Below, one piece after another: positions 1-8,455 of a stretch of DNA of 44,021 nt. How positions within the stretch are numbered: the first letter of the stretch is position 1; the number at the start of each line of letters is the position of its first letter. Source of the stretch: DASPRG01 sp963796125 (GTDB lineage: Bacteria > Nitrospirota > Thermodesulfovibrionia > Thermodesulfovibrionales > SM23-35). Location: contig CAWCKM010000038.1 of assembly GCA_963796125.1 (NCBI GenBank), positions 1 through 44,021 on the forward strand, given 5' to 3'. The notes beneath the pieces are model-generated. The model ran no database searches. It had not been told where the DNA came from and was given only the letters and a program-made list of their open reading frames with translations. The translations under genes were made by a program, and so were the position numbers.

Positions 1-178
1 CGATGCTGAGGTGCCGAAGAAGCGGCGGCGCTGCATTGCCTGACGTGCGCCCTAAAGCGAGGACGACGACGGCCAAACCATGCCGACGATCCGCGACAGC
101 CTCCTGCAGTGCTTCGACATCTTGCGTCCGCCCGGTTAGCCGAGCCGCCGCGACTGGTGCAATTCCAACTTGAGAGGT
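1..178 (-). other. GC-rich left edge with an open frame running off the window
   Basis: The first ~170 bases are clearly richer in G and C than anything after them, and the change near 165-185 is abrupt. On the minus strand a frame is open from a TAG at 179-181 to the window edge. It includes stretches such as APVAAARLTGRTQDVEALQ and LGRTSGNAAPPLLRHL, loosely like the helical FCD domain of GntR-family regulators. That resemblance is weak. The composition break could mark a transferred segment or a chimeric join. No start codon or RBS is visible because the frame ends at the discontinuity. Confidence 0.25.
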
Positions 179-290
179 CTAAAGTTTAGGAAGTAATGAA
201 TCGGAGGCGTAATTTTTTTTGGGTACATAGTTCTATGCGTTATAAAATATTTGGAAAGATTACGAATGTTTGTTCATCCAAGCCGGTTCT

Positions 291-622
291 TCACATCATC
301 TGCATCTGTTTCAAACCTAAAGGATTTCCTATATAAAGAAATATAGCAAACCACGCAGTTATAGCTGCTACAACAGCAGAATCCACGTAACCCACCTGGC
401 TTTGACCATAAATCCCATTGCCATTGTCAGCTGCGTAAATGTAAGGAGCACCATCCATATGCCCAAGGTCATCATTCCAAAGAAACTTGGGATAAAGCTC
501 ATGACAGCAGCAATCAGTGACGACCCAGCGGATCTTTTTGCGACAGCAGGGACAGTCAGTACTGCGCTTGCAATAAAGTTTCCCCATAATATGTATGCTA
601 TTGTGTCGTGTATCGATACCAT
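291..622 (-). CDS. Small multi-pass membrane protein, frame broken near its end
   Basis: The gene starts at ATG 622 behind a good ribosome site (AAGGAG, 8 bases upstream). The first frame gives 84 residues with about three hydrophobic segments (roughly residues 9-27, 35-52, 55-72) and stops at 368. A second frame continues over the same DNA to 291 with another hydrophobic stretch (AVVAAITAWFAIFLYIG). The simplest reading is one protein of about 109 residues with a single-base frame error near 375-400. I do not recognise the family. It could instead be a complete 84-residue protein, with the second frame fortuitous. Confidence 0.5.
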
Positions 623-714
623 CTCAGTTACTCCTTTTTGTTGCCTCCTTTTGATTTGTTCTTATTTTTATACCATGACAGATGCTTCTTATTGAATCTG
701 CTTTCCTGGGTGAA

Positions 715-844
715 TTAAAAGGACAGGTACATTTCCAAATCAAGGGCTTTGATGAGCTTTAATACTTCCCTCTGGCTTGCTGTTCCATCCAAACCCTGAA
801 ACAAAGATATTCGTGTCAAGGACTACTTTTTCGACCGATCCCAT
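715..844 (-). pseudogene. Truncated PIN-domain toxin remnant (VapC-like)
   Basis: The frame opens at an ATG inside the 3' end of the antitoxin-like gene and reads MGSVEKVVLDTNIFVSGFGW. The V-L-D-T-N segment is the hallmark first acidic motif of PIN-domain ribonucleases. About 25 codons in, a GGG run at about 763-765 shifts the frame; the next frame continues with EVLKLIKALDLEMYLSF and stops. PIN toxins are usually 130-150 residues, and only about 43 remain, lacking the later catalytic acids. The toxin is therefore a dead remnant even if the frame error is a sequencing artefact. The overlap with the upstream gene is typical of a toxin-antitoxin pair. Confidence 0.6.
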
Positions 845-1050
845 TTAATCGCTTCTTCGACAACCTCTGGCCCCAAGTTCTTGCTCCTCACGATCGATGA
901 AGCTTCTTTTGTAATCTCTCTGAGTGAAGGTGGTGTGAATAGTTTCTGCTTAAACAGGGTATTCAAGATGGTTTTCAATTCTTTGGGTTTAAGTTGAAGT
1001 AAGGCATTCACAACCTGTTGTTTGCTGATCTCTATTGTAGGATTAGCCAT
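823..1050 (-). CDS. Putative antitoxin of a PIN-type toxin-antitoxin pair
   Basis: This 75-residue, charged, probably helical protein starts at ATG 1050 with a weak GAGG site. Its 3' end overlaps the start of the PIN toxin remnant by about 20 bases. It ends with a basic tail (KWDRSKK). I do not recognise a named antitoxin family. The call rests on size, composition and direct coupling to a PIN reading frame. In such pairs the small first protein binds and neutralises the toxin and represses the operon. Since the toxin is truncated, this may be an orphan antitoxin. Confidence 0.5.
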   Translation of the reverse strand: MANPTIEISKQQVVNALLQLKPKELKTILNTLFKQKLFTPPSLREITKEASSIVRSKNLGPEVVEEAIKWDRSKK

Positions 1051-1076
1051 TCAAAAGCCTCATTATGCTTCCTGAG

Positions 1077-1283
1077 TCAGAGCTTTCGTCTATTCTTTAT
1101 TTCTTTTACTATACCCTTAACAGTGTAATCTTTTAACCACTCCTGTCTTTCTTTGGTATAGTTACCTATCCCACCCTCATACTGCTGGAGAAAACGGACC
1201 ATTCCTACGGGTCCCAGAGCCTTTGCTAAAGCCTCTAATCCTATTTTCCTTATGGCGATAGGGTCCAATGTTTGAATGCTCAT
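1077..1283 (-). CDS. Hypothetical 68-residue protein upstream of the antitoxin
   Basis: ATG 1283 to stop 1077, 27 bases upstream of the antitoxin-like gene on the same strand, so probably in one operon with it. The protein is soluble and basic at the C-terminus (KGIVKEIKNRRKL). Its N-terminal half resembles a short helix pair (DPIAIRKIGLEALAKALG). I do not recognise the family. Small proteins of this kind commonly precede or replace antitoxins in such loci, but that is inference from position. No clear ribosome site is visible. Confidence 0.45.
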   Translation of the reverse strand: MSIQTLDPIAIRKIGLEALAKALGPVGMVRFLQQYEGGIGNYTKERQEWLKDYTVKGIVKEIKNRRKL

Positions 1284-1453
1284 TTTAATTCAAGACGCAC
1301 TCTATCTTGAGCCTGGTCATCAAACGGTCTGTTCAAACAGCAAACATCAAGATAAATCTTCATAAGTAGTTTTATCTTATCATATATTCGGCGTTTTTGT
1401 GATGACAAGAGGGCTGAGAAGCGGCTGAAGGGTTAGTAAGCTTCCACACGCAG

Positions 1454-1482
1454 TGTGACAAATTGTGATAGAATTTATCACA
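1454..1482 (+). promoter_or_regulatory. Inverted and direct repeat upstream of the primase-helicase pair
   Basis: TGTGATA (1464-1470) and TATCACA (1476-1482) form a 7-base inverted repeat with a 5-base spacer. A further direct half-site TGTGACA lies at 1454-1460. The site is 25 bases upstream of the primase start and is followed by a very AT-rich stretch, as expected for an operator or promoter. The 9-base gap between TGTGA and TCACA does not fit the CRP spacing. Confidence 0.4.
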
Positions 1483-1507
1483 TTTAAATTAATAATAAGT
1501 GTAACTA

Positions 1508-2809
1508 ATGCCCGAAGACAGAAATAAGATACTCGGCAATATCAGAACCATTGAGGCACGTCTGAAGGAAATAGATACCGAACGAGAACGGTTAACTAAT
1601 GACCTTAAAAAATTACGTCTTACACTTTCTGAACTTGAAGTCTCTTCGATACAAACTCCTAAAAATATCGCAAAAATAAATGCCTCATCTGCACTTATCG
1701 AAAAGATAGCCCTGTTCCGCTCTTTGTTCAGAGGAAGAGAAGATGTTTACCCTAAATTGTGGACGAGCAAGAAAACCGGAAATAAAGGGTATAGTCCAGT
1801 TTGTGAAAATGAGTGGATTAATGGAGTTTGCGGAAAGCCCAGTATAAAATGTGGTGAGTGTGATAATCGCAAGTTTTCTCCTTTGAACGATGATGTTATA
1901 CGCAAACATCTTGAAGGAGGTATTACAATCGGTGTCTATCCAATGCTTCCGGATGAGACTTGTTATTTCCTTGCTATCGATTTCGACAAACAAACCTGGC
2001 AGGATGATGTAAAGGCATTTATGGAAACCTGCCAACAGATGAACATTCCAACATCCCTTGAACGATCTCGCTCAGGTGTTGGAGGACATATCTGGATATT
2101 CTTTTCAGAGCCCGTCTCTGCTGCTCTTGCCAGACAAATGGGGAGCTTCTTGATAACAGAAACTATGTCTCATAGACATGAACTCGATATGAAAAGCTAT
2201 GATCGCTTATTCCCTAACCAGGATACTATGCCAAAAGGAGGTTTTGGGAGTCTTATTGCCCTCCCTCTTCAAAAGGCTCCAGCAGAAAAAGGTAACAGTC
2301 TTTTCTTAGATAGCAATTTAATTCCCTACCCTGACCAGTGGGCCTACTTATCAAATGTGAAAAGAATGACGTCCAAGGAGGTTCAAACATTTGTTGCCGA
2401 AACTATCAAGACAAAAGACATAATGGGAATAAGTATGAGCCAGACAGATGAGGATGATAAGCCATGGAAAAGACCTTTATCCAATAAACGAAAAATTGAA
2501 CGCCTTACATGCAAACTGCCGCCAGAAGTAAATGCAGTACTGGCAAACCGAATTTACATCAAGAAGGACGGTTTGCCTTCTAAACTACTTAATCAGATTA
2601 AACGGCTGGCTGCATTTCAAAACCCTGAGTTTTATAAGAAGCAAAGTATGCGTTTCTCCACTGCTCTGACACCAAGGGTGATTTGCTGCGCTGAAGACAT
2701 ACAAAATTATCTTACCATTCCTCGTGGGTGTCTTGAAGACCTCAAAGAGCTTTTAGCGGTAAACAAAATATCACTTAACATTCAAGACAAACGTTTCGAT
2801 GGAGAATAA
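1508..2809 (+). CDS. TOTE-type archaeo-eukaryotic primase domain protein
   Basis: A 433-residue protein. Residues ~5-45 are a charged coiled coil (EARLKEIDTERERLTNDLKK). A cysteine set at C99, C108, C115 and C118 looks zinc-binding. A primase-polymerase core follows: FLAIDFD (D158 and D160) is the metal-binding DxD motif, and SRSGVGGHIWIFF (H194) is the nucleotide-binding sxH-type motif. This order matches the primase of TOTE conflict systems, in which a primase-polymerase acts with a superfamily 2 helicase, often in one polypeptide. Here the helicase is the next gene, overlapping by 11 bases. A role in defence or in element replication is inferred from that family. I see no strong ribosome site. 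Confidence 0.75.
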   Translation: MPEDRNKILGNIRTIEARLKEIDTERERLTNDLKKLRLTLSELEVSSIQTPKNIAKINASSALIEKIALFRSLFRGREDVYPKLWTSKKTGNKGYSPVCENEWINGVCGKPSIKCGECDNRKFSPLNDDVIRKHLEGGITIGVYPMLPDETCYFLAIDFDKQTWQDDVKAFMETCQQMNIPTSLERSRSGVGGHIWIFFSEPVSAALARQMGSFLITETMSHRHELDMKSYDRLFPNQDTMPKGGFGSLIALPLQKAPAEKGNSLFLDSNLIPYPDQWAYLSNVKRMTSKEVQTFVAETIKTKDIMGISMSQTDEDDKPWKRPLSNKRKIERLTCKLPPEVNAVLANRIYIKKDGLPSKLLNQIKRLAAFQNPEFYKKQSMRFSTALTPRVICCAEDIQNYLTIPRGCLEDLKELLAVNKISLNIQDKRFDGE

Positions 2810-3921
2810 GGTCGATTTCAATTTCTGTGGCGAGCTTATCGACGAACAGGATAAAGCTTGCAAAAGAATACTTGAACATGAAATCGGCATATTTGTGGCT
2901 CCACCAGGCATTGGTAAGACAGTGGTAGGGATACGTCTAATCGCATCAAGGGGAATAAATACCCTTGTCCTTGTTCATCGCAAGCCGCTTCTTGAACAAT
3001 GGCGCACACAGATTGCTTCTTTTCTTGCGTTACCAATTAAAGATATAGGGCAGATTGGTGGAGGAAGAGACAGAGCAACCAATATTATTGATGTTGCAAT
3101 GCTCCAAAGTCTGGATAAAGAAGGTGGAATAGACGGCAGAATTAAGAATTATGGCCAAATTATTGTAGATGAGTGCCACCATATTTCGGCTTTTTCTTTT
3201 GAAAGAGTCATGATGGAAGCTAATGCAAAATATGTTATTGGTCTGACCGCTACCCCATACAGGCGTGATGGACATCAGCCAATCATTACAATGCAATGTG
3301 GCCCTGTACGATATAAAATAACCTCCCAGAAAAACAGCACTGAATCGCTTTTGAGATATAGATTTATAACAAGAATAACTAATTTTTTCTGTCCCTGGTC
3401 TGATGAAGATAAAATCCATAATCTCTGGCCACAATTAATTGCAGATGAAGAACGAAATCAAATGATATTTGATGACATCTTGAATGCACTCGAAGAGAAA
3501 CGATCACCAATAATCCTGACAGAAAGGAAAGAACATCTTGAAACACTCAAGCAGAAGCTTCAGAACTTTGTTAAGAACATAATTGTTTTGCATGGTGGAA
3601 TGAAAACAACCGTAAGAAAAGAAATGATTGCTAAGCTTGCTGAGATCCCTGACACGGAAGAACGGTTAATAATTGCAACAGGACAATATATCGGAGAAGG
3701 ATTTGATGATCCACGACTCGACACCCTCTTTCTTGCTATGCCGTTCTCTTTCAAAGGCAAAATGGTTCAGTATGCAGGTAGACTACATCGGACAATACCG
3801 AGGTAAAACCGAGATAAGAGTTTACGATTATGTTGATGCAAATATTCCGGTGTTATTACGCATGCATAAAAGAAGGCTCAGGGCATATAAGGCATTGGGA
3901 TATGAAGAAATAATCCCGTGA
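2799..3921 (+). CDS. Superfamily 2 DNA helicase partner of the primase (frame break near 3793)
   Basis: ATG 2799 lies inside the last codons of the primase gene, so the two are translationally coupled. Motifs in order: Walker A PPGIGKT (35-41), DECHH (124-128), TATPYRRDG (~150-157), and motif VI YAGRLHR (~325-331). The frame then stops at 3806, but a second frame resumes at once with QYRGKTEIRVYDYVD and runs to 3921. Removing one base near 3793 gives GRLHR-QYRGKTEIRVYDYVD, as expected for this family, so the intact protein has about 373 residues. No nuclease domain is visible in it or next to it, although TOTE systems often carry one. Confidence 0.75.
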
Positions 3922-4023
3922 CTGCGGAGTGGCGGGCGGACAGCAGGCATACCTTGTTACTGTCATAAAAATGTCGTAAGAACATATCAAAACAGTATAC
4001 AGTAATCAGCAAAAACCGGCAAT

Positions 4024-4950
4024 TCAGATACTGGCAAAACTCTTCAGATTTTTACCCTGATAGATATCTTTTAATTCAAGTCTTTTTTCTATATCCCGTA
4101 AAATTTCCTGCCTGCTTTTGTCCCATCGCGGTGCAATGAGAATGGTATCAGGGGCAGTGGCAAAGAGTCTCTGGAGAACTATCTTTGGTGAAAGCCTTCC
4201 AATGAATTCCGTAACGAAATCAAGATATTCCTCGTAATCGAAAACATGGAATGGATTTTCTCTATACATAATCTCAAGAGGTGTATCCTTTATCACCTGA
4301 AGTTGATGAATCTTGAGAAAATCAATGGACATATGCGAAATCTCATCAGCCATGAAAAGCATTTCTTCTTTCGATTCTGTTGGAAAACCGACTATCACAT
4401 GGGCCCCGCTATAGATACCTCTGTCTTTTGTCATGTCAAGGGCTTTGAGAAATGTTTTATAGTCATGGCCTCTGTTAATGAACTCGAGTGTCCTGTCATA
4501 GATTGACTGCATGCCATACTCAACAATAATGAAATACCTCTTTGCGAGTTCCTCCAATAACCGGATCTTTTCGTCGTCCACCGCATCAGGGCGTGTCCCG
4601 ATTGCGAGTCCTATAACAGAGGGTTCAACAAGTGCTTCTTTATAAAGGCGCTCTAACTCTTCAACAGGGGCATAGGTATTTGTATAGGGTTGAAAATAGA
4701 CAAGAAACTTCTCGGCCTTATATCTCTTTCCGATATGAGTGATGCCATTTTTTATCTGTTCACTGATAGACAGATTCGGCTTACATGAATTCGGTCTGAA
4801 ACTATCGTTGTTACAATAGATGCAGCCCGTGGTGCCAATCGTTCCATCCCTGTTGGGACAGGTAAAGCCGGCATCCACATTCACCTTATACACTTTGGTG
4901 CCAAATTTCTCCCTGATATAAGAACCAAAGGAATTATATCTCTGAGGCAT
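4024..4950 (-). CDS. yhcC: Radical SAM protein, TIGR01212/YhcC family
   Basis: About 308 residues, starting at ATG 4950; a TTG two codons upstream is also possible. An early cysteine cluster CPNRDGTIGTTGCIYC (Cys-X11-Cys-X2-Cys, residues ~31-46) should hold the 4Fe-4S cluster that splits S-adenosylmethionine. VNVDAGFTCPNRDGT is characteristic of the YhcC group of this superfamily, as are IGTRPDA, EYGMQS and HVIVGFPTE further on. The substrate of the family is not firmly established, and I infer none here. The gene stands alone on the minus strand, with no recognisable promoter and short spacers on both sides. Confidence 0.85.
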   Translation of the reverse strand: MPQRYNSFGSYIREKFGTKVYKVNVDAGFTCPNRDGTIGTTGCIYCNNDSFRPNSCKPNLSISEQIKNGITHIGKRYKAEKFLVYFQPYTNTYAPVEELERLYKEALVEPSVIGLAIGTRPDAVDDEKIRLLEELAKRYFIIVEYGMQSIYDRTLEFINRGHDYKTFLKALDMTKDRGIYSGAHVIVGFPTESKEEMLFMADEISHMSIDFLKIHQLQVIKDTPLEIMYRENPFHVFDYEEYLDFVTEFIGRLSPKIVLQRLFATAPDTILIAPRWDKSRQEILRDIEKRLELKDIYQGKNLKSFASI

Positions 4951-5021
4951 ATTCAATTATTTATTTTTACAAGCACTTGTGTCAATCAACCACCATTTGG
5001 ACAGGAAAAACTGCCTCAGAA

Positions 5022-5723
5022 TTATCTCAGCTTTTTCCCAATTTCTTCCCACTCTTTTACTTCTATTGCATCCTCAGTCTCTTCAAAGCTGAATGCAAGA
5101 GGCTTGTATTCTTTTGCTGAAGTTATCACATCGGGGTTTCCTATTACTGCTTTGATTCTGAACCCTTCTTCATGAAACTCACTGAATACGGTGCCCTGTT
5201 TCCAGGGAATAACAGGCAATTCCGGAAATTCATTTCTCTTCAGCCATTCTTTCAGGGATTTTATTTTCAAAAAACCTGATGTGTTGAGAAGGACAACAGG
5301 AAATCTTTTCCGGATATCTTTTATCACTTTCTGACCATGCTGTTTTGGTTTATTTGTAAATTTCTCAATGAGACTTCCCTCAACATCTATGAAAACAATC
5401 CCTGAGCCTTTCTTAAGAGAAAGAAGTAAGCCTCTGCCTTCGTCCATGTCTGACTTTGCATTAATCTTATATATACCGGTTACGTGTGGCACAAATTGCT
5501 TAAAGGCAAGACCATCACCACCTGACAGGCTCTTGCCGATCGGTTTGCCATTAACAAAGAATTCTACTGTCACGCCGCCTTTGCTAAAGAGTTTTCCCTT
5601 TACCTCAGCCTTAAGCATAACTTCATTGCCAGAACGAACAACCATGTCATGGACGATTATGTCTGCTAATACTAATGGCTGGAAATGCGAAAAAATAGAG
5701 CAATAGAAAACAATTGTTACCAT
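5022..5723 (-). CDS. Exported protein with a HAD-like phosphatase fold C-terminal half
   Basis: 233 residues. A short hydrophobic N-terminus (MVTIVFYCSIFSHFQPLVLA) is a likely signal peptide or anchor. Residues ~25-100 look like an immunoglobulin-like beta domain (GNEVMLKAEVKGKLFSKGGV, FFVNGKPIG). From ~108 the protein reads IVFIDVEGSLIE, matching HAD motif I in position, with VVLLNTSG as a plausible motif II and a later AVIGNPDVI segment. The second acidic residue of the usual DxDxT is present only as D-V-E, as in some HAD relatives. The domain combination is unusual to me; substrate unknown. The gene is single, with no evident operon. Confidence 0.55.
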   Translation of the reverse strand: MVTIVFYCSIFSHFQPLVLADIIVHDMVVRSGNEVMLKAEVKGKLFSKGGVTVEFFVNGKPIGKSLSGGDGLAFKQFVPHVTGIYKINAKSDMDEGRGLLLSLKKGSGIVFIDVEGSLIEKFTNKPKQHGQKVIKDIRKRFPVVLLNTSGFLKIKSLKEWLKRNEFPELPVIPWKQGTVFSEFHEEGFRIKAVIGNPDVITSAKEYKPLAFSFEETEDAIEVKEWEEIGKKLR

Positions 5724-6004
5724 CGTTCATCATAAGCTGTAAATATATATCAAATCTCGACTCTTACTTCAAGACGATGTGGTAAGAAAGACAAACTTGA
5801 CAGCCTTCTGATGTTTTCAATAGACTTACATTGAACAGCCTGTCTGACAATCGTTATCCTGAACTTGTCGGAGCGACTCACCGCGAAGACTCGTTCCGGG
5901 TTTCGGGATCATTTACAGTTATAGCATATTGATAATACAAGATGCTGAAATAAATTCAGCATGGCAAAATCTATACATTTTGAAATTGTCGGACAGCCTG
6001 TAAA

Positions 6005-6010
6005 AGGAGG
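6005..6010 (+). promoter_or_regulatory. Ribosome binding site that sets the lon-like gene start
   Basis: AGGAGG ends five bases before ATG 6015. An in-frame ATG at 5961 has no comparable site, so 6015 is the better start and the 18 extra residues are dropped. Confidence 0.7.
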
Positions 6011-6014
6011 ATTT

Positions 6015-8449
6015 ATGGAAACGATAGACCCTAAGAAGTATGCTGTTCCTCTTGAAAAACTTCGCTGGATATGCCCGGAGGCGTTCTTCCAGTTTGAATG
6101 TACATCGGATATAGAGCCCCTTAAGGAATTTATTGGACAGACCAGGGCTCTCGATTCAATCAACTTCGGGCTGGCTATAGAAAGGCCAGGATTTAACATC
6201 TTTCTGACAGGACTAACCGGAACCGGAAAGGCAACGACCATCAAAGCCTGTCTTGAGAGGTTCATTTCAGGGAAGAAGACAAAGGGAGTTACCTATCAAT
6301 TGTATGATTGGTGTTATGTATATAATTTTTCCGATCCTGACCGGCCAAAAATTATGAAATTACCCAGGGGTCTCGGCAAATCTTTCAGAGATCATGTAGA
6401 GGGTCTGCTGAAAACTCTCAAAGAAGAGATATCAAAGGCATTTAGCAGCGAGGAATATACAAAACAGAAACAGGATATCGTGGAAGAGCATCAGAGAAAA
6501 TATCAGGAAGCCATGGAAGCCCTTGAATACGAAGCAAGAGAGAAAAATCTTATGGTACAGATTTCCCCTGTGGGAGCTGCTGTCGTACCTATGGTTGATG
6601 GGAAACCCATGACGAGAGAAGAATTCCTGGCGCTTCCGGAAAAAGAAAGGGAGGAAATCGATTCAAAGCGTCTGGAAATGATGAGGAAGGTTGATGAGAC
6701 TAATACCAGACTTCGTGATATGGATAATGAATTGGCAGAAAAAATGAGGAAGATTGACCTTAAGATCGGGGAGTTTGCAATCTCCCGTCCTTTTGAGGAA
6801 CTTCTCAAGGACTTACCAGTGAATATCCAGAGGTGGCTGATTTTCTTAAGGAGGCAAGGGAATATACCCTGACGAAACTTGATACATTTACCCTCCCTTC
6901 AGTGCCTTCACAGATTCCCGGTTTCCCTGTTCCTTCCATGGATTTTTTTGTTGCTTATAAGGTAAATGTTTTTGTGGACAATAGTGCCCTGGATGGCCCT
7001 CCAATTATTATCGAACCGAACCCTAACTGGTTCAATATGTTTGGCAAAGTTGAAAGACGGGCATTGATGGGCACCTATGTGAGTGATCACGGAATGATCA
7101 AACCAGGCGCTACCCAATTGGCCAACGGAGGGTATCTCATCCTCAATATCCGTGATGTCCTGCTCAATCCAGGGGTTTGGGAAGGCCTCAAGAGAGTGAT
7201 CAGAACAAAAGAGGTGAGGGTGGAAGACCCGATGGAACAATTCAGTTTCTTTACGCCCCAGGGCATGAGGCCGCAGCCCATGCCGGTTGATCTCAAGATT
7301 GTTGTGATGGGAGATGACAACCTCTACCAACTCCTTTCTGCCTATGATGAAGATTTCTGGGAGATGTTCAAGGTAAAGGCTGATTTTGACTATCAGGTTG
7401 AACTTACTGATGAAAATATGCAAGCGTATGCCTGTTTTATCCGGATGTGCTGCGATCAGGATAAACTCCTGCCTTTTGACCGTTCAGGCGTTGCAAGAGT
7501 CGTAGAGTTTGCATCCAGGGCAGTGAGTGATCAGGAAAAGCTCACGACCCGTTTCGGACAGTTAAAGGATCTGCTTATCGAAGCTGATTACTGGGCGAAA
7601 GACTCGCAGAGTCAGATGATAAAGAGAGAGCATGTTGAAAAAGCAATAAGAGAGAAAGTCCACCGGCTCGACCTGGTGGCAGAACATATCCTGAAGCTTA
7701 TGGTCGAAGGGACCCTTATGGTTGATGTAAAAGGAGCAGTTGTCGGACAGGTCAATGGTCTTTCTGTATATGACCTCGGGACGTTCAGTTTCGGACGTCC
7801 TTCCCGCATTACGGCAAAGACTTTTCTGGGGAGGCGGGGAGTGATCAACATAGAGAGGGAATCCCAGTTGAGTGGCCGCATCCACGACAAAGGTGTCCTC
7901 ATCCTGACCGGCTATCTCGGATGGAAATACGCCCAGGACAAACCATTGTCTCTTTCAGCAAGTCTCTGTTTTGAGCAATCATATACAGGCATAGAAGGAG
8001 ATAGTGCATCCTCTACCGAGCTATATGCCATTCTTTCCAGTCTTTCCGATTTACCCATCAGACAGGATTTAGCTGTTACGGGATCAGTAAACCAGAAGGG
8101 TGAGATTCAGCCAATAGGAGGAGTGAACCAGAAGATAGAGGGATTCTATGATGTATGTAAGGCAAAGGGACTGACAGGTGAGCAGGGAGTTATAATGCCT
8201 TATCAGAATATAAGAAACCTGGTTCTCAGAGAAGATGTTGTAGAAGCAGTACAGAAGGGTCAGTTCCATATTTATGCAGTAAAGACCATCGATGAGGGGA
8301 TAGAAATCCTTACTGGTGTACCAGCAGGGGAGAAACGGGAGGATGGTTCTTTCGCGGAAGGTACAGCGAATTATTCCGTTGACAGGCGACTGAGAGAATT
8401 GGCAAGAGGGGCAAAGGAACATTTCGGGCAGATGCCGGAAGCTTTTTAA
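6015..8449 (+). CDS. Lon-family ATP-dependent serine protease (AAA_32/LonB-like), frame break near 6832
   Basis: The joined protein has about 811 residues. Walker A GLTGTGKAT is at ~66-74. A long charged coiled coil follows (~130-260), then the AAA module. The C-terminal Lon protease domain has the catalytic serine in EGDSASS (codon 8003-8005) and the lysine in GGVNQKIEGF, about 43 residues later. This is the cytoplasmic LonB-like group without the N-terminal Lon substrate domain. The frame ends in PVNIQRWL; restoring one base in the CC before AGAGG gives NI-PEVADFLKEA and rejoins the downstream frame. It converges on selB with only 6 bases between the stops. Confidence 0.85.
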
Positions 8450-8455
8450 AAAAAC

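Noticed and set aside
1464..1482. CRP/FNR-type operator
   Set aside because: TGTGA and TCACA are 9 bases apart, not 6, and the TTGAT-N4-ATCAA form is absent. Kept only as an unnamed inverted repeat.
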